This document shows, piece by piece, positions 43,080 to 51,900 of a DNA stretch of 64,000 bases (within the stretch, counting starts at the first letter, position 1; every line of letters begins with the position of its first letter). Position numbers and translations under genes: made by a program. The notes beneath the pieces are model-generated. The model made no database searches. It was given only the letters and a program-made list of their open reading frames with translations, and was not told the origin of the DNA. The stretch is from Burkholderia sp. WP9 (lineage in GTDB: Bacteria; Pseudomonadota; Gammaproteobacteria; Burkholderiales; Burkholderiaceae): positions 62,001 through 126,000 of the forward strand of contig NZ_FNTG01000003.1 in assembly GCF_900104795.1 (NCBI RefSeq), read 5' to 3'.

Positions 43080-43620
43080 TCAGTTAGCGAGCAAGCCATC
43101 TTCCCGCAGGACGCGCTGGACCGTCAGTCGATCCCTGATACGCTCATGATTGAGATCGATGTTCGCGCTGTACACCGATTTCATCCACGCGGCGGTCCCC
43201 CATCCCGTCCACGCGAACGGGTAAGCATCGGCAATCGTGAAACTATCGCCCATCAGAAACCGCTTGCCGGTCGATCCAGCCAAATCTGCTTTCGAGCTTC
43301 GGCCTGGCGGTATCGACCCACTTTCCGGCGGCCACCGCGTAAAGCAGCGGAATGAAGCCCTTATGAATCTCGGCGCTCAGGATGTTGAGCCATTCAAGCA
43401 GCCTGTAACGCTTGATCGAATGGTGGGCGGGCGCCAGTTTCGATTCGGGCGCCTGGTCGGCAAGGTACTGGGCAATGACCGTACCCTCACGCAGAGATGT
43501 GCCGTCCTCCAGTTGCAGAAGCGGCACGTAACCCAAGTCGCATACATCGTAATAGCTTGTCCCGTCCGGCAGTAAATGCCTGCGCACGTCGACAGGGGCG
43601 ACGTCGGCATTCCCTTCTCC
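43080..43620 (-). pseudogene. Glutathione S-transferase pseudogene
   Basis: Minus-strand sequence from about 43620 reads AGEGNADVAPVDVRRHLLPD, then LGYVPLLQLEDGTSLREGTV and IAQYLADQAPESKLAP, the GST thioredoxin-like domain without its first about 20 residues. The C-terminal domain follows (LEWLNILSAEIHKGFIPLL). A deletion near 43270 shifts the frame into KRFLMGDSFTIADAYPFA, which includes the conserved N-capping box region. It is truncated at the 5' end exactly where the toxin fragment begins. Confidence 0.82.
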
Positions 43621-43632
43621 TGCAATACAATA

Positions 43633-43716
43633 CAGAACTACATCGTGTTTTATCGCGCAAGCGATGAAGTCGTGACGATCCTGCGTGTGAAGCACGGCCG
43701 CCAGCAGTGGCCGTGA
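43633..43716 (+). pseudogene. ParE-type toxin, C-terminal fragment (module 2)
   Basis: It reads QNYIVFYRASDEVVTILRVK then HGRQQWP and stop. This is the exact counterpart of the last 27 residues of ParE toxins (module 1: YLLIYRI, ILRVLHARQQWP). With the N-terminal fragment at 34870-35041 it would make a toxin of about 90 residues. Only about eight residues between the parts are missing or altered at the junctions. Confidence 0.82.
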
Positions 43717-43829
43717 GGTGAGAGAAGGCTCCACTACTTCCCTATTTTCCTACTTCCCGGAGCGCCCTGGGGTGGCTATAGCGGCTGTCTTCAGAGCCCG
43801 GCCCGGGAACGCCCAAAGATCACTCTCGA
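43717..43829. other. Short junction region
   Basis: Sequence between the toxin fragment and an IS630 remnant. No gene or clear signal was seen. Confidence 0.3.
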
Positions 43830-44075
43830 CTAGGGTTCCGTTCCGCTGATTTGCGAACAAAATCTGTGTAGCTTTTCGAGGATGGAATCAGCGGAAGCGG
43901 TCCACATGATTGGTTTGCAGTTTTCGTTGTAGTGGGAAACGAACTGATCGATGCGCGTGATCAGTTGTTTGACCGAGCCAAACGAGTCTCTGCGGATGGC
44001 CTTGTCGGTGATCACCTTGCGCCACCCGAGCACGCGTGACGAGGCGGAATTCATCGGGTTGCCGGATCCCCGCAA
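43830..44075 (-). pseudogene. IS630-type transposase C-terminal remnant
   Basis: The fragment reads KVITDKAIRRDSFGSVKQLI, then RIDQFVSHYNENCKPIMWTA and ADSILEKLHRFC. The pattern of a helix, YN.....PF.WT, and a final helix is the usual C-terminus of IS630/Tc1 transposases. The catalytic Asp residues are absent and the rest of the element is not visible nearby. Confidence 0.78.
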
Positions 44076-44450
44076 AATTCATGAAATCGCGGAGATCGAT
44101 CTGTAGGCGCGACGCGTGCGCGGATTATCCAGATTGGCAAACCATTCGGCTTCGGGCGGCACGTCAGCAAGCTGGTGGAGCTGCGCCGCCGTTAGCGTGC
44201 ATTCACGCGTATGGCGCGACGATCTGAATGATTCTCATCGTGATTGCCGCGCGGCACGCGCGGGATCGGCTCGATGCGCTCAACCGGCGTGGGCTGTTAG
44301 CGGCAGTGTAAAAGCATCATTAGATGGCGGCGCAAAGTTGAGTAGAAACGTCAACAACAGGGGCGGTTATGGGCTGCTGTTATTGGGTGATGGCCATCAG
44401 AATGGATCGTCGATGTCGCGAGGGTGAGAATGGTCGGGAGGCGCGCGCTG
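44076..44450. other. Intergenic, nothing recognised
   Basis: Overlapping short frames only. It ends at the left border of the 808-bp duplicated integrase segment. Confidence 0.35.
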
Positions 44451-45258
44451 TTCGTGCCCTGGTCCGTTACACGCGTATTGCGGCATATACGCGGGCACAG
44501 GAGCTCGAGGTTGATCGCGAGCGTGGCAGTGGTTGCGCGGCGGCACCCTTATTCCGACGGCGATGGGTCGACGCCGGTCATCCGCTGGTAGTAGCCGGCG
44601 AGTTCGCGCCGCACGCGCTTCCTTTCCGCCTGCACATAAATTGTGGTGGTCTGCAGTGACGCATGACCGAGCACCTGCTGCACGACGTCAAGCGGCACGT
44701 CGACGGCCGCCTGGGTGCCAAACGTATGCCGGAACGCGTGCGGGGTGGTGCCGGCCAGTTGCCGGCGCTCGTCCTCGGTGAGATCCAGCTCGGCGCGGAT
44801 CTGCCGCACCGCCCAGTTGACCAGCTCGCGCAGCCCGTTGCCCGAATAGCCCACCCCACCCTGCTGATCCTGCTCTCGCTCCCGACTTCGGTCACCCTGC
44901 GCACCGGCGTGCCGGCGCTGCGCCGCCCGCGTCGCCGGGATCACCAGCGGCGCGACCAGCGGCGCCGACGGCGGCGGCGCAGCGAGATCCAGTTCGCGAT
45001 CCCGCCAGTGCGCGGCCAGCGCCTCGACGCACGCGCCGCTGACCGGCACGATGCGCTGTTTGCGGCCCTTGCCGGTCACCTCCAGTTCCCAGTTCGCCGG
45101 CACCTCGCCATCGGCCGGCACGTAGCGCAGCTGCTCGCGGCGGGCGAGCGCCGCCTCGGCGTTGCGCAGACCCGAGTCGCCCATCAGCAGCAGCGCGGCG
45201 CGCGCGGCGCGCCAGCGCGTAGCGGCCGGCCCCAGACTCGCGCTACGGTCTTCGGCGA
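44451..45258. repeat. 808-bp direct repeat, right copy
   Basis: Partner of 26107-26914 (offset 18344). Here it is the 3' end of the complete integrase gene plus about 98 bp downstream. The downstream part contains an inverted repeat CGCGTAT...ATACGCG. Confidence 0.92.
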
Positions 45259-46453
45259 ACCGGCGCACCCGGCTCCACAGGTCGGCTGGCAGCGCCCGTT
45301 CAATGCGCATCGCGTGCGCCCGCGTGACCGTCACCGGATCGCTGACCGCCTGCCACGGGTTGCCGGCCAGGTAGTGCACGTCGACGAGCCAGTCGAACGC
45401 GGCGCGCAGCGCGCGCACCGCATAGCGCTGGCTGTCCGGGCTCAGTCCGTCCGGCGCGAAGGGGCGCCAGCGTGGCGAATCGCGCCGTGTGCGGGGACCG
45501 GTAAAGGCCGCCGACGGCATCGCGAGGAAATCCTTGTACGCCTCGCAGTCGTCGACCGTGAGCGACGACAGGGCCGTGCCGCGCACCGTGACCGCCCATA
45601 ACAGCAGGCGCTCGAGTTCGCGCGTGTACGCGCGCAACGCCTGCGGCCGGTCGCGGTAGCGGTGCAGCCAGGCGCGTACCGCGTCAAGGTCGTGCTGCGC
45701 CTGCAGATAGCACAGGCCCGATGCGCGGTTGAGGCCGCGCATGCCGTTTCCATGAGACCCCTCCCCGCCGGACAGCGCGTGGGGCAGCGCGACCCGCTCA
45801 AGCGGCGCCAGCTCACTGGCGCGCCCGGTGCCGGCCGGGACCAGCGCGACGCGCGCGGCGCCCGACGGTGCCTCGAGCGGATCGACGGCATCGACATCGT
45901 CAGCCACCGTGACGCCCAGCGTGCCGGCGTGCCGGCGCAGCCACGCGACCAGCACCCGCGCGCGCAGCAGGCCGATGCGCGGCACGGCCCGCCACCAGCT
46001 GCCGCCGCGGCGGTTGCAGAAGTCCACCAGTGCGCCGAGCGTCGGGATGCCCTCCCCCACCAGACGCCGGGCGACCAGCGGGCGGAACCACAGGCCGACC
46101 GGGTGCGTGGCGGCTGGCGCCGCGGCGGCCAGCCGGGATGCCTGCTCGACCATCCGCAGCGTGACGGCGGTGAGCTTCGCGCTGCCGTGGTGCCGGGTCG
46201 ACGCTTTCAGGTGGTCGGCCAGGACCGACGAGCCGTGCAGGGTTGCGAGGTGCACCAGGTCATCGCGCATCGTGCGCAGGTAGCGCTCGAGCGCGTCGGC
46301 GCCCGCCGCATGCGGCGCGGTGTCCGGATCGAAGTACAGCCGTGCGATGGCCGGCAGCGGCACGCGCTGCACGAACGCGCGCAGCGCTGCGAAATCGGTG
46401 CGCGTATAGCTGCGCGGCAGGGGCAGCGTCAGCTGTTGAGGACGGTTCGCCAT
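44549..46453 (-). CDS. Site-specific tyrosine recombinase
   Basis: The start MANRPQQLTLPLPRSYTRTD is chosen because AGGAGCGCAAC precedes it; an earlier in-frame start lacks this. The protein is 634 residues. An N-terminal DUF3701-like domain (about 30-230, ALVDFCNRRGGSWWRAVPRI) is followed by a SAM-like core-binding region (about 270-390) and the catalytic domain, with Arg in GDSGLRNAEA, HAFRHTFG and Tyr in TTTIYVQ. Such integrases occur on Burkholderiales plasmids and genomic islands. It is intact. Its last 710 bp are duplicated at 26205-26914. Confidence 0.93.
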   Translation of the reverse strand: MANRPQQLTLPLPRSYTRTDFAALRAFVQRVPLPAIARLYFDPDTAPHAAGADALERYLRTMRDDLVHLATLHGSSVLADHLKASTRHHGSAKLTAVTLRMVEQASRLAAAAPAATHPVGLWFRPLVARRLVGEGIPTLGALVDFCNRRGGSWWRAVPRIGLLRARVLVAWLRRHAGTLGVTVADDVDAVDPLEAPSGAARVALVPAGTGRASELAPLERVALPHALSGGEGSHGNGMRGLNRASGLCYLQAQHDLDAVRAWLHRYRDRPQALRAYTRELERLLLWAVTVRGTALSSLTVDDCEAYKDFLAMPSAAFTGPRTRRDSPRWRPFAPDGLSPDSQRYAVRALRAAFDWLVDVHYLAGNPWQAVSDPVTVTRAHAMRIERALPADLWSRVRRFAEDRSASLGPAATRWRAARAALLLMGDSGLRNAEAALARREQLRYVPADGEVPANWELEVTGKGRKQRIVPVSGACVEALAAHWRDRELDLAAPPPSAPLVAPLVIPATRAAQRRHAGAQGDRSREREQDQQGGVGYSGNGLRELVNWAVRQIRAELDLTEDERRQLAGTTPHAFRHTFGTQAAVDVPLDVVQQVLGHASLQTTTIYVQAERKRVRRELAGYYQRMTGVDPSPSE

Positions 46454-46578
46454 GTTGCGCTCCTGAGTTCCTGATACGCGCCTGCCCGACGTACGTCCGT
46501 CACGGCGCGGGGCCGGGCGCAACGGACATGGGCGGGAGGGCGGGCAAACGGGCGGTCACGCTATCGCATGACTGTCGC

Positions 46579-46878
46579 TCAGAAAAGGATCGCGGCGGTG
46601 TTGCGCGCGCTGTGCAGCACGTGAATGACGTCGACCCGCTCCGCGGGCTGACCGACGACGCGATAGAAAATCTGGTAATGGCCGTGCACCCGGTGCCGCA
46701 CGCCGCGCGCTTCGTAGCGCGGCACGAGTGGGAACGCGAGCGGCATGTCAGCAAGGCCGAGGCAGCGCTCGCGCAGTTCCCGCACGAAGCTCACAGCCCG
46801 GGACGGATTGTCCCGGGCGATGTAATCGCCGATCGCCTCGAGTTCGGCCTCTGCAGCGGGCAGAATCCGGACGATCAT
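46579..46878 (-). CDS. parE: ParE toxin
   Basis: This 99-residue ParE-family toxin has LPAAEAELEAIGDYIARDNP, SRAVSFVRELRERCLGLADM, FPLVPRYEARGVRHRVHGHY and IFYRVV...VDVIHVLHSARN. These are the conserved strands and helices of the family. Its start overlaps the end of parD by 4 bp. ParE toxins usually poison DNA gyrase. Confidence 0.95.
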   Translation of the reverse strand: MIVRILPAAEAELEAIGDYIARDNPSRAVSFVRELRERCLGLADMPLAFPLVPRYEARGVRHRVHGHYQIFYRVVGQPAERVDVIHVLHSARNTAAILF

Positions 46879-47147
46879 GAGTCGCGCTGGTCCGTCGCCT
46901 GCCTGGCCATCGCCTGGTACTTCGCTTCGAGCCGGTCGAACACCTCGTCGGCCGGGGTGCCCCGGCCCGCGTCGGAATCGGCGAGGCCGCGTTCGATCAC
47001 AGTGTCGAGCGCAGCAAGCTGCGTCTCGCGGTCCTGAATGAGCCGCACGCCTTCGCGCAGGACCTCGCTTTTCGAGCGGTAGCGCCCGGTCTCGACGAGC
47101 CGCGCGACATAGCCTTCCAGTTGCTGCCCCAGGTCAGCACTGATCAT
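46875..47147 (-). CDS. parD: ParD antitoxin
   Basis: This 90-residue ribbon-helix-helix protein has an N-terminal DNA-binding part (SADLGQQLEGYVARLVETGR, YRSKSEVLREGVRLIQDRE) and a flexible C-terminal toxin-binding tail (GTPADEVFDRLEAKYQAM). It is directly upstream of parE with a 4-bp overlap. A perfect 10-bp palindrome 40 bp upstream (47187-47207) is the likely operator. Confidence 0.95.
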   Translation of the reverse strand: MISADLGQQLEGYVARLVETGRYRSKSEVLREGVRLIQDRETQLAALDTVIERGLADSDAGRGTPADEVFDRLEAKYQAMARQATDQRDS

Positions 47148-47186
47148 GGTGATCTCCTCACAATAGCCACGCCTCCACCCTACGCG

Positions 47187-47207
47187 ACTTGATAACAGTT
47201 ATCAAGT
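47187..47207. promoter_or_regulatory. Palindromic operator of parDE
   Basis: ACTTGATAAC-A-GTTATCAAGT is a perfect palindrome 40 bp upstream of parD. A shorter copy (ATAACAGTTAT, 47283-47293) lies 76 bp further out. Both fit binding by ParD dimers. Confidence 0.7.
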
Positions 47208-47559
47208 TGGGACGGTACGCCCCTGATTTTTGGGGCATAACGCCGTTTCCGCGTATTCTACCGATTAAATCGCATGGTGCTAATAACAGTTATCACCATT
47301 GACCGCATCAGAAAATGCACCGCACACAGGGCGACGGGGATCGCTACAGCGGCGAGTGGGGCGTGGTGAAGAGCGGTTAGCAAAGGTCTGTGACGTTGAC
47401 GACCTAGGCAGATTTGTCCTGGGCAGCATGCGCCGGCGGCAGGTGGCATTGATCGACCGGGAAAAACCGGGCGGCAGGCCGGTCGATCTGGCCTCACTGG
47501 CCACGCGGCTCCCGGCCGGGTTCCCGCGCCGGCCGCGCAGCATTGAGGTTCGTCTTCGC

Positions 47560-47789
47560 CGATGCCTACAGGTGACGCCCAACGTCCATCCGCTGGTGCA
47601 GGACCCGGCGCCCCCGAAGCCTCGCCGGCCTTCAGGGCTTCCTGCAGGGCGCCAGCGTTTCATGCAATTCGAGCAGGCGCAGGCCGGCGCGCACGACATC
47701 GCTGACCGACCATACCGGCCGGACAGCACCTGCGCGTCAACGAACTCGGCGAAGTGGTCGTCGAAGGAAACCGATGTGTTGCGTGACAT
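47560..47789 (-). pseudogene. Second ParD antitoxin, frameshifted
   Basis: From ATG 47789 it reads MSRNTSVSFDDHFAEFVDAQ and VLSGRYG. One missing base then moves to the frame SVSDVVRAGLRLLELHETLA, and another shift to LQEALKAGEASGAPGPAP. Together these are a typical ParD. No recognisable ParE follows, so the module has decayed. It lies next to the intact parDE. Confidence 0.78.
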
Positions 47790-48357
47790 GGGTGGCCCTC
47801 TTCTCAAACGCGTCCATCGATACCAAAGTTGGGTATCGCACGGAGGGGCCACCTTGACCAAAGCGGCGTCAGCCCGGCGATCCCCCCTTTCCACGACGCG
47901 CGGCGTGTCGCACCGCCGGCGCGACGGCGCAGACGCGGTGCCCGGGTGGCAGCAGGACGGATTCCTTGGCCGCCAATACTGGTTACCACCACTGAACAGG
48001 GAAAAAAAACGGCCCGCTTCAGTTGTGTGAGCGCGGACCGGTTCGTGGCGGAGCAGCGACGGGCGGCCAGTTTGCCCGCCAGCCCCGCCGCTGCTCCGTT
48101 GGTAGTCACGGGCTGTGAGCCCGGACCACATCTACATCATAGTCGCTGTTTCGCCGGCCCGCAGGGCCGGTCCGCCAGTCATAAATGGCAGACAAGGCCG
48201 GGCCGGAAGTGCCTCCGGAATTTCTCGAAAAGCGGTGTCGCGTACGGAGGTGCCCGGCGGTACCCGTACCTCCGGTTAGCGATCCAAAGCGCTCCCAACG
48301 GAAGCCGGCAAGCGGTGGGACTGCGCAAGCCGCAGGTAGCGTACGCCCACCTTCGGA
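47790..48357. other. Intergenic with inverted repeats
   Basis: No gene is supported. CGGAGCAGCG near 48050 is repeated in inverse as CGCTGCTCCG near 48090, and GGCCCGCAGGGCC lies near 48158. A run of eight A lies near 48002. Confidence 0.4.
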
Positions 48358-48633
48358 TCAGTCCGGGTTGGCTGGAACAGGATTACCGCGTTTTTCCTCA
48401 GACACCAGCGCGCCGTGCGTGCGAATCAGCGCAATCAGTTCGCCAGTAGTGATTTCAAACTGGTATTCGTGCGGAACTCCGGTCTTGCGCGCGACTGATT
48501 CAACCAGTCGCACGCTTTTACCATCCTCGCTGGCGCGCAGGCCTAATGAACGGGAGAGTCGCCCCGTCTCCACTTCGTGTTGCGTCAGTAGGCTCATTCC
48601 GCCTGCCGCCCCTTTGATTGCCAGTTGTACCAT
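48358..48633 (-). CDS. Hypothetical protein, 91 aa
   Basis: The start MVQLAIKGAAGGMSLLTQHE is chosen because the residues upstream look non-coding. The rest has RLSRSLGLRASEDGKSVRLV, TGVPHEYQFEITTGELIALI and a short charged tail. It appears as a compact alpha/beta protein without a recognised domain. It lies between toxin-antitoxin remnants and the partition locus; no operon partner is evident. Confidence 0.65.
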   Translation of the reverse strand: MVQLAIKGAAGGMSLLTQHEVETGRLSRSLGLRASEDGKSVRLVESVARKTGVPHEYQFEITTGELIALIRTHGALVSEEKRGNPVPANPD

Positions 48634-48921
48634 ATCCTTGTTGTTCCTGAATCCACTCACCTGAGAGTGGCGGATCCTACTCCTGACGACCCGTTTTCTC
48701 AAAAAATCACCACTTGGTCACTTCGGCCACAGCCGGCAGGCGACCGCTTTCCGGGCTGCACCAGTTATCTCCCGTTGGTAGGAGGTCCAGCCTGTGTCAC
48801 TTCGGGGCGCGGTAAGCGCAGATCGCCTATGAAATACCACAATCAGGTGCCGGTGCCATCAGCTGGTACTGACTCCCTTGGCGATAGAACAGTCACCTTC
48901 CCGGGATGACGCTCCAGAAAC

Positions 48922-48936
48922 GTCCAAAGTTTGGAC
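48922..48936. promoter_or_regulatory. Candidate parS site 1
   Basis: GTCCAAAGTTTGGAC is a 15-bp palindrome with an odd centre. Four copies with the form GTCCAA-NNN-TTGGAC lie within 3.8 kb around parAB. Confidence 0.65.
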
Positions 48937-49168
48937 AGGCGGTACGCTAAGCCAGGAGCTCCAGCACGAACTGCTGAATCTTCAGCCTTCGTTCTCCATC
49001 AGCACGCTGTTGGCCACCTTTCATTAAGAATTCATAGAGGTCTGTGAAAACGTGCCAACCTTTGCGCCCTCCTGTCCGTGAGATACCACAAACAGGTGCC
49101 GGTGCCATCAGCTGGTACTGGCTGCCCTAGCGACCGAAGTCACCCTGCCGGGGTGACGCTCCATAAAC

Positions 49169-49183
49169 GTCCAAAGTTTGGAC
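49169..49183. promoter_or_regulatory. Candidate parS site 2
   Basis: GTCCAAAGTTTGGAC, identical to site 1, 11 bp downstream of the parB stop. Confidence 0.68.
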
Positions 49184-49193
49184 AAGCGCTACG

Positions 49194-50075
49194 CTAAGCC
49201 AGAAGCTCCAGCACGAACTGTTGAATCTTCAGCTTTTGTTCGTCCGTCAGCACGTTGTTGGCGACTTTCATTACGAATTCATGGGGGGTCTGTGAAAACG
49301 TGCCAACCTTTGCGCCCTGCTTCATGATATGAGTCGGTTTCTGCCGCATCCCTGAGGTAGTTGCTGCACTGTTACACAGAAAGCTCGCTAACTTCGTCTG
49401 GTCGAGCTTGCCACTCTCCAGCAGTGCCCACGCCTCCTCGAGTCTCCTGCTGATGGCTTCGTCGTCGCCCGCTTCCTTGAGGACCCTGACTATGTCCGCC
49501 GCGGCAGAACGGGAGAGGAGCTTCGGCCGGGCTGCCAACCGCTTACGGATACTGTCAGGAAGACTGGAAAACGACAGGTAACGATAGAGGTCGGATCGTT
49601 GAATACCTAGCGACTCAGCCAGCTTCGTTCGCTTGGGAAAATGTTCTTCGAGCCGTTTGATGCTCTCCCCTATCTCAAAATCCGACAGGTCTTCCCGTTC
49701 AATGTTCTCTGCAAGCGCAAGGGTTGCACTGGTGGCCTCGTCAGCTGATATGACCAGCGCTTCGATCGTTGGTCTGGTCAGAAGCTTGTGCGCACGCAGG
49801 CGCCTTTCCCCTGCTATCAACTCATACCGTTCACCCACGGCGCGTACGCTGATGGGCTGCAGCAAGCCTACCGCGCTAATGGAAACGGCCAGTTCGCGGA
49901 TTTCTTCTTCTGGAAAACTGGTCCGTGGCTGATACGGATTGGGATCGATCCTGTCGAGAGGGAGCTTGATGTGCTGGCGACCGACATCGAAGTCGTCGCG
50001 ATAGTTTGCTTCGCGATGGCGTTGCGTGTTTTCCTCCGCCTTCTGTGCCAGCAGTGCCTTCAGGCTCTTACTCAT
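49194..50075 (-). CDS. parB: ParB partition protein
   Basis: The start at 50075 (MSKSLKALLAQKAEENTQRH) overlaps the parA stop by 8 bp. The protein is 293 residues. The ParB/Srx N-terminal domain contains DPNPYQPRTSFPEEEIRELA and the CTP-binding ELIAGERRLRAHKL motif. The central helix-turn-helix (KRTKLAESLGIQRSDLYRYL) should bind parS. A C-terminal domain (TPHEFVMKVANNVLTDEQKL) probably dimerises. With ParA and the nearby palindromes it forms a type Ia partition system. Confidence 0.95.
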   Translation of the reverse strand: MSKSLKALLAQKAEENTQRHREANYRDDFDVGRQHIKLPLDRIDPNPYQPRTSFPEEEIRELAVSISAVGLLQPISVRAVGERYELIAGERRLRAHKLLTRPTIEALVISADEATSATLALAENIEREDLSDFEIGESIKRLEEHFPKRTKLAESLGIQRSDLYRYLSFSSLPDSIRKRLAARPKLLSRSAAADIVRVLKEAGDDEAISRRLEEAWALLESGKLDQTKLASFLCNSAATTSGMRQKPTHIMKQGAKVGTFSQTPHEFVMKVANNVLTDEQKLKIQQFVLELLA

Positions 50076-50889
50076 TTTTTCCTGCCTCCTCTGCGGCGCT
50101 GAGCTCCAGGGTCTGCGCCAGGCTGGCGGCCAGCTGACGGAACTCGCGTGCCACTTTCGAACTGCGGTCAAGCGCATGAAGGCTCTGCTGCATCACAGCG
50201 GCCTGATTCACTTTCGTACTGGTGGAGATCTTGACAGGCAGAATGTGGCCAAATGTCTTGAGAGCGGTACTTTCCAGAAGCTTGCACACCGTCTGCCGCT
50301 CGTCGTGCTTGATGAGAAGTGCTCCGAGCAGCCTTACTGACGGATTGATGCGTTTGATCTTGTCGATGTGCTTTAACAGATCGTCCGCACCGTACAGTCC
50401 GTACTGGGAGCCGGACTCGACAGGCACGATAATGTGCGTCGCACTTGCCATCGCGTTGCTTGTAAGAAGCTTGAGGCTCGGCGGGCAATCGATCAGGATA
50501 ACGTCATAGATCCCATCGGCGGGCTCAAGCTTGCTACGCAGTTCTTCAGATGGCCGGGGAGTCACGTCCTTCAGTTCGTCTTCGGCTTTGCCGAGCGCGA
50601 GTGAGCCATAGATCAGCGAAACACCTTCTATGTTTGTCTCTTCATGGATAGCCCCAGGCAAGCTCGCTACGTTGGACAGCAGTAGTTCTGCACTGGTGAA
50701 ATCAACCCGGCTCGGATGCGTCTTGCCAATATGAAGGCTCGCATTCGCCTGGGGATCCATGTCGACGACCAGTACCTTGAGGCCAAGACGTCCGAATTCA
50801 GCCGCCAGGTTAATGACGGTGGTTGTCTTGCCGCACCCTCCTTTGTGATTGGCGATTGCGATTACTTTTGTATGATCAAAGCTGCTCAT
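50068..50889 (-). CDS. parA: ParA partition ATPase
   Basis: The start MSSFDHTKVIAIANHKGGCG is chosen because the upstream extension is not ParA-like. This 273-residue deviant-Walker ATPase has KGGCGKTTT (Walker A), VVDMDPQANAS (A') and VILIDCPPSLKLLTSNAM (Walker B region). No N-terminal helix-turn-helix is present, so regulation probably rests on ParB or another factor. It is intact, unlike the parA-resolvase chimera at 37580. The parA-parB order and overlap are standard. Confidence 0.95.
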   Translation of the reverse strand: MSSFDHTKVIAIANHKGGCGKTTTVINLAAEFGRLGLKVLVVDMDPQANASLHIGKTHPSRVDFTSAELLLSNVASLPGAIHEETNIEGVSLIYGSLALGKAEDELKDVTPRPSEELRSKLEPADGIYDVILIDCPPSLKLLTSNAMASATHIIVPVESGSQYGLYGADDLLKHIDKIKRINPSVRLLGALLIKHDERQTVCKLLESTALKTFGHILPVKISTSTKVNQAAVMQQSLHALDRSSKVAREFRQLAASLAQTLELSAAEEAGKNE

Positions 50890-51294
50890 TGTGTCCGGTA
50901 TATGCGTTTTTCGTGCACGATACGCGTGGTGAGTGCCGCTGTAAAGGCCACCGTTGTAATCAGTGACAAACCCGGCCGTCGTCGTCGATATGAGGCTCAT
51001 GTGATGGTATGCGGGCGGATGATTTGACACCGCATGAGAGTCGCACAGGATCAGCTCCTACGCGAAAGCGGCGAATACCTGCAGCGTTTTCGCCAGCCTC
51101 GCAGGACTTTCATCTCCTTCGCAATGGATGCCCGCTATGGAAACCGGGATAAAACCCCCTCGCAATCGCTGGAAAGGTGACGGCTCCCGATCCGCGGCAC
51201 GCATTGATACCGCCAATAGCAGGCAAGCCGCTTGATTGGACCGCGAAGATGTTATCGATTGCCATCTTGGAATGCCACAACAACTGGCGTCCGC

Positions 51295-51309
51295 GTCCAA
51301 TCTTTGGAC
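51295..51309. promoter_or_regulatory. Candidate parS site 3
   Basis: GTCCAATCTTTGGAC, a near-perfect match to sites 1 and 2, lies about 400 bp upstream of parA. Confidence 0.6.
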
Positions 51310-51900
51310 AGTTTGCGTCCGATAGCCTAGACGTGAGTCGGCACTAATTGCGCGCAGCCTGCGAAAGGTGACAGATTGCGACCCGAGACACACCGGGCAA
51401 TTCGCTGGGACCTCCTGACGGCACGAACGTGGGGCGTCCCGCGCAGGTGCAGACGACCTGAGCACAGGTGAGGGACGGCGACCTGGACACGTGGGAACAG
51501 CCAAGCGCTCTGCACCCAAGAAAACTGGCCGATTACGACGCCGCAACGGCCAAGAGCCGCCTCTTCCTTGCCTGAAAATTCCGGACGTTCGCTACTCTAG
51601 GCTGGCGCGAAACGATGCAGGGAGGTCCAACGGCTCGTGAAAGGTGACGGATGGCGACCCCATGAGGCATTGCAGCGTGACGCGTGCCGTTGGTCGACAC
51701 TCTGAGACAAGCAGCAACAGATCTAGCCTGTTTGCGCGTAGGTGGTGCATCCGGTGATCCATTCGTCCAGTCTTTGACAGATCGCCTGCGACGAGGCGCA
51801 TCGATACATTGTCGCAGTACGACGCTTATCGAAAGGTGACAGATTGCGACCCGGATAGCATGGGCGGGGAGGGCCGTATCGTTCCCTGCCCATGAATATT

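Larger units (their letters stand above)
48834..49318. repeat. Tandem duplication of the parB 3' end
   Basis: 48834-49070 and 49083-49318 are direct copies, roughly 85-90% identical, with a shift of 247-249 bp. Each contains a downstream CAGGTGCCGGTGCCATCAGC block, the palindrome GTCCAAAGTTTGGAC and the last about 40 codons of parB. Only the right copy belongs to the intact gene. The left copy is a decayed remnant that preserves a second candidate parS. Confidence 0.88.

Noticed and set aside
44663..46474. + strand frames of 270-312 codons over the integrase
   Set aside because: They are antisense to the tyrosine recombinase and are duplicated with it; they have Arg-rich random composition.
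47280..48131. Long minus-strand frame of 283 codons
   Set aside because: Only the ParD-like start within it is real, and it needs two frame changes; the remainder is non-coding.
51058..51546. Minus-strand open frame of 162 codons in the origin region
   Set aside because: It spans an iteron and a palindrome, has no start signal, and the composition is not protein-like.
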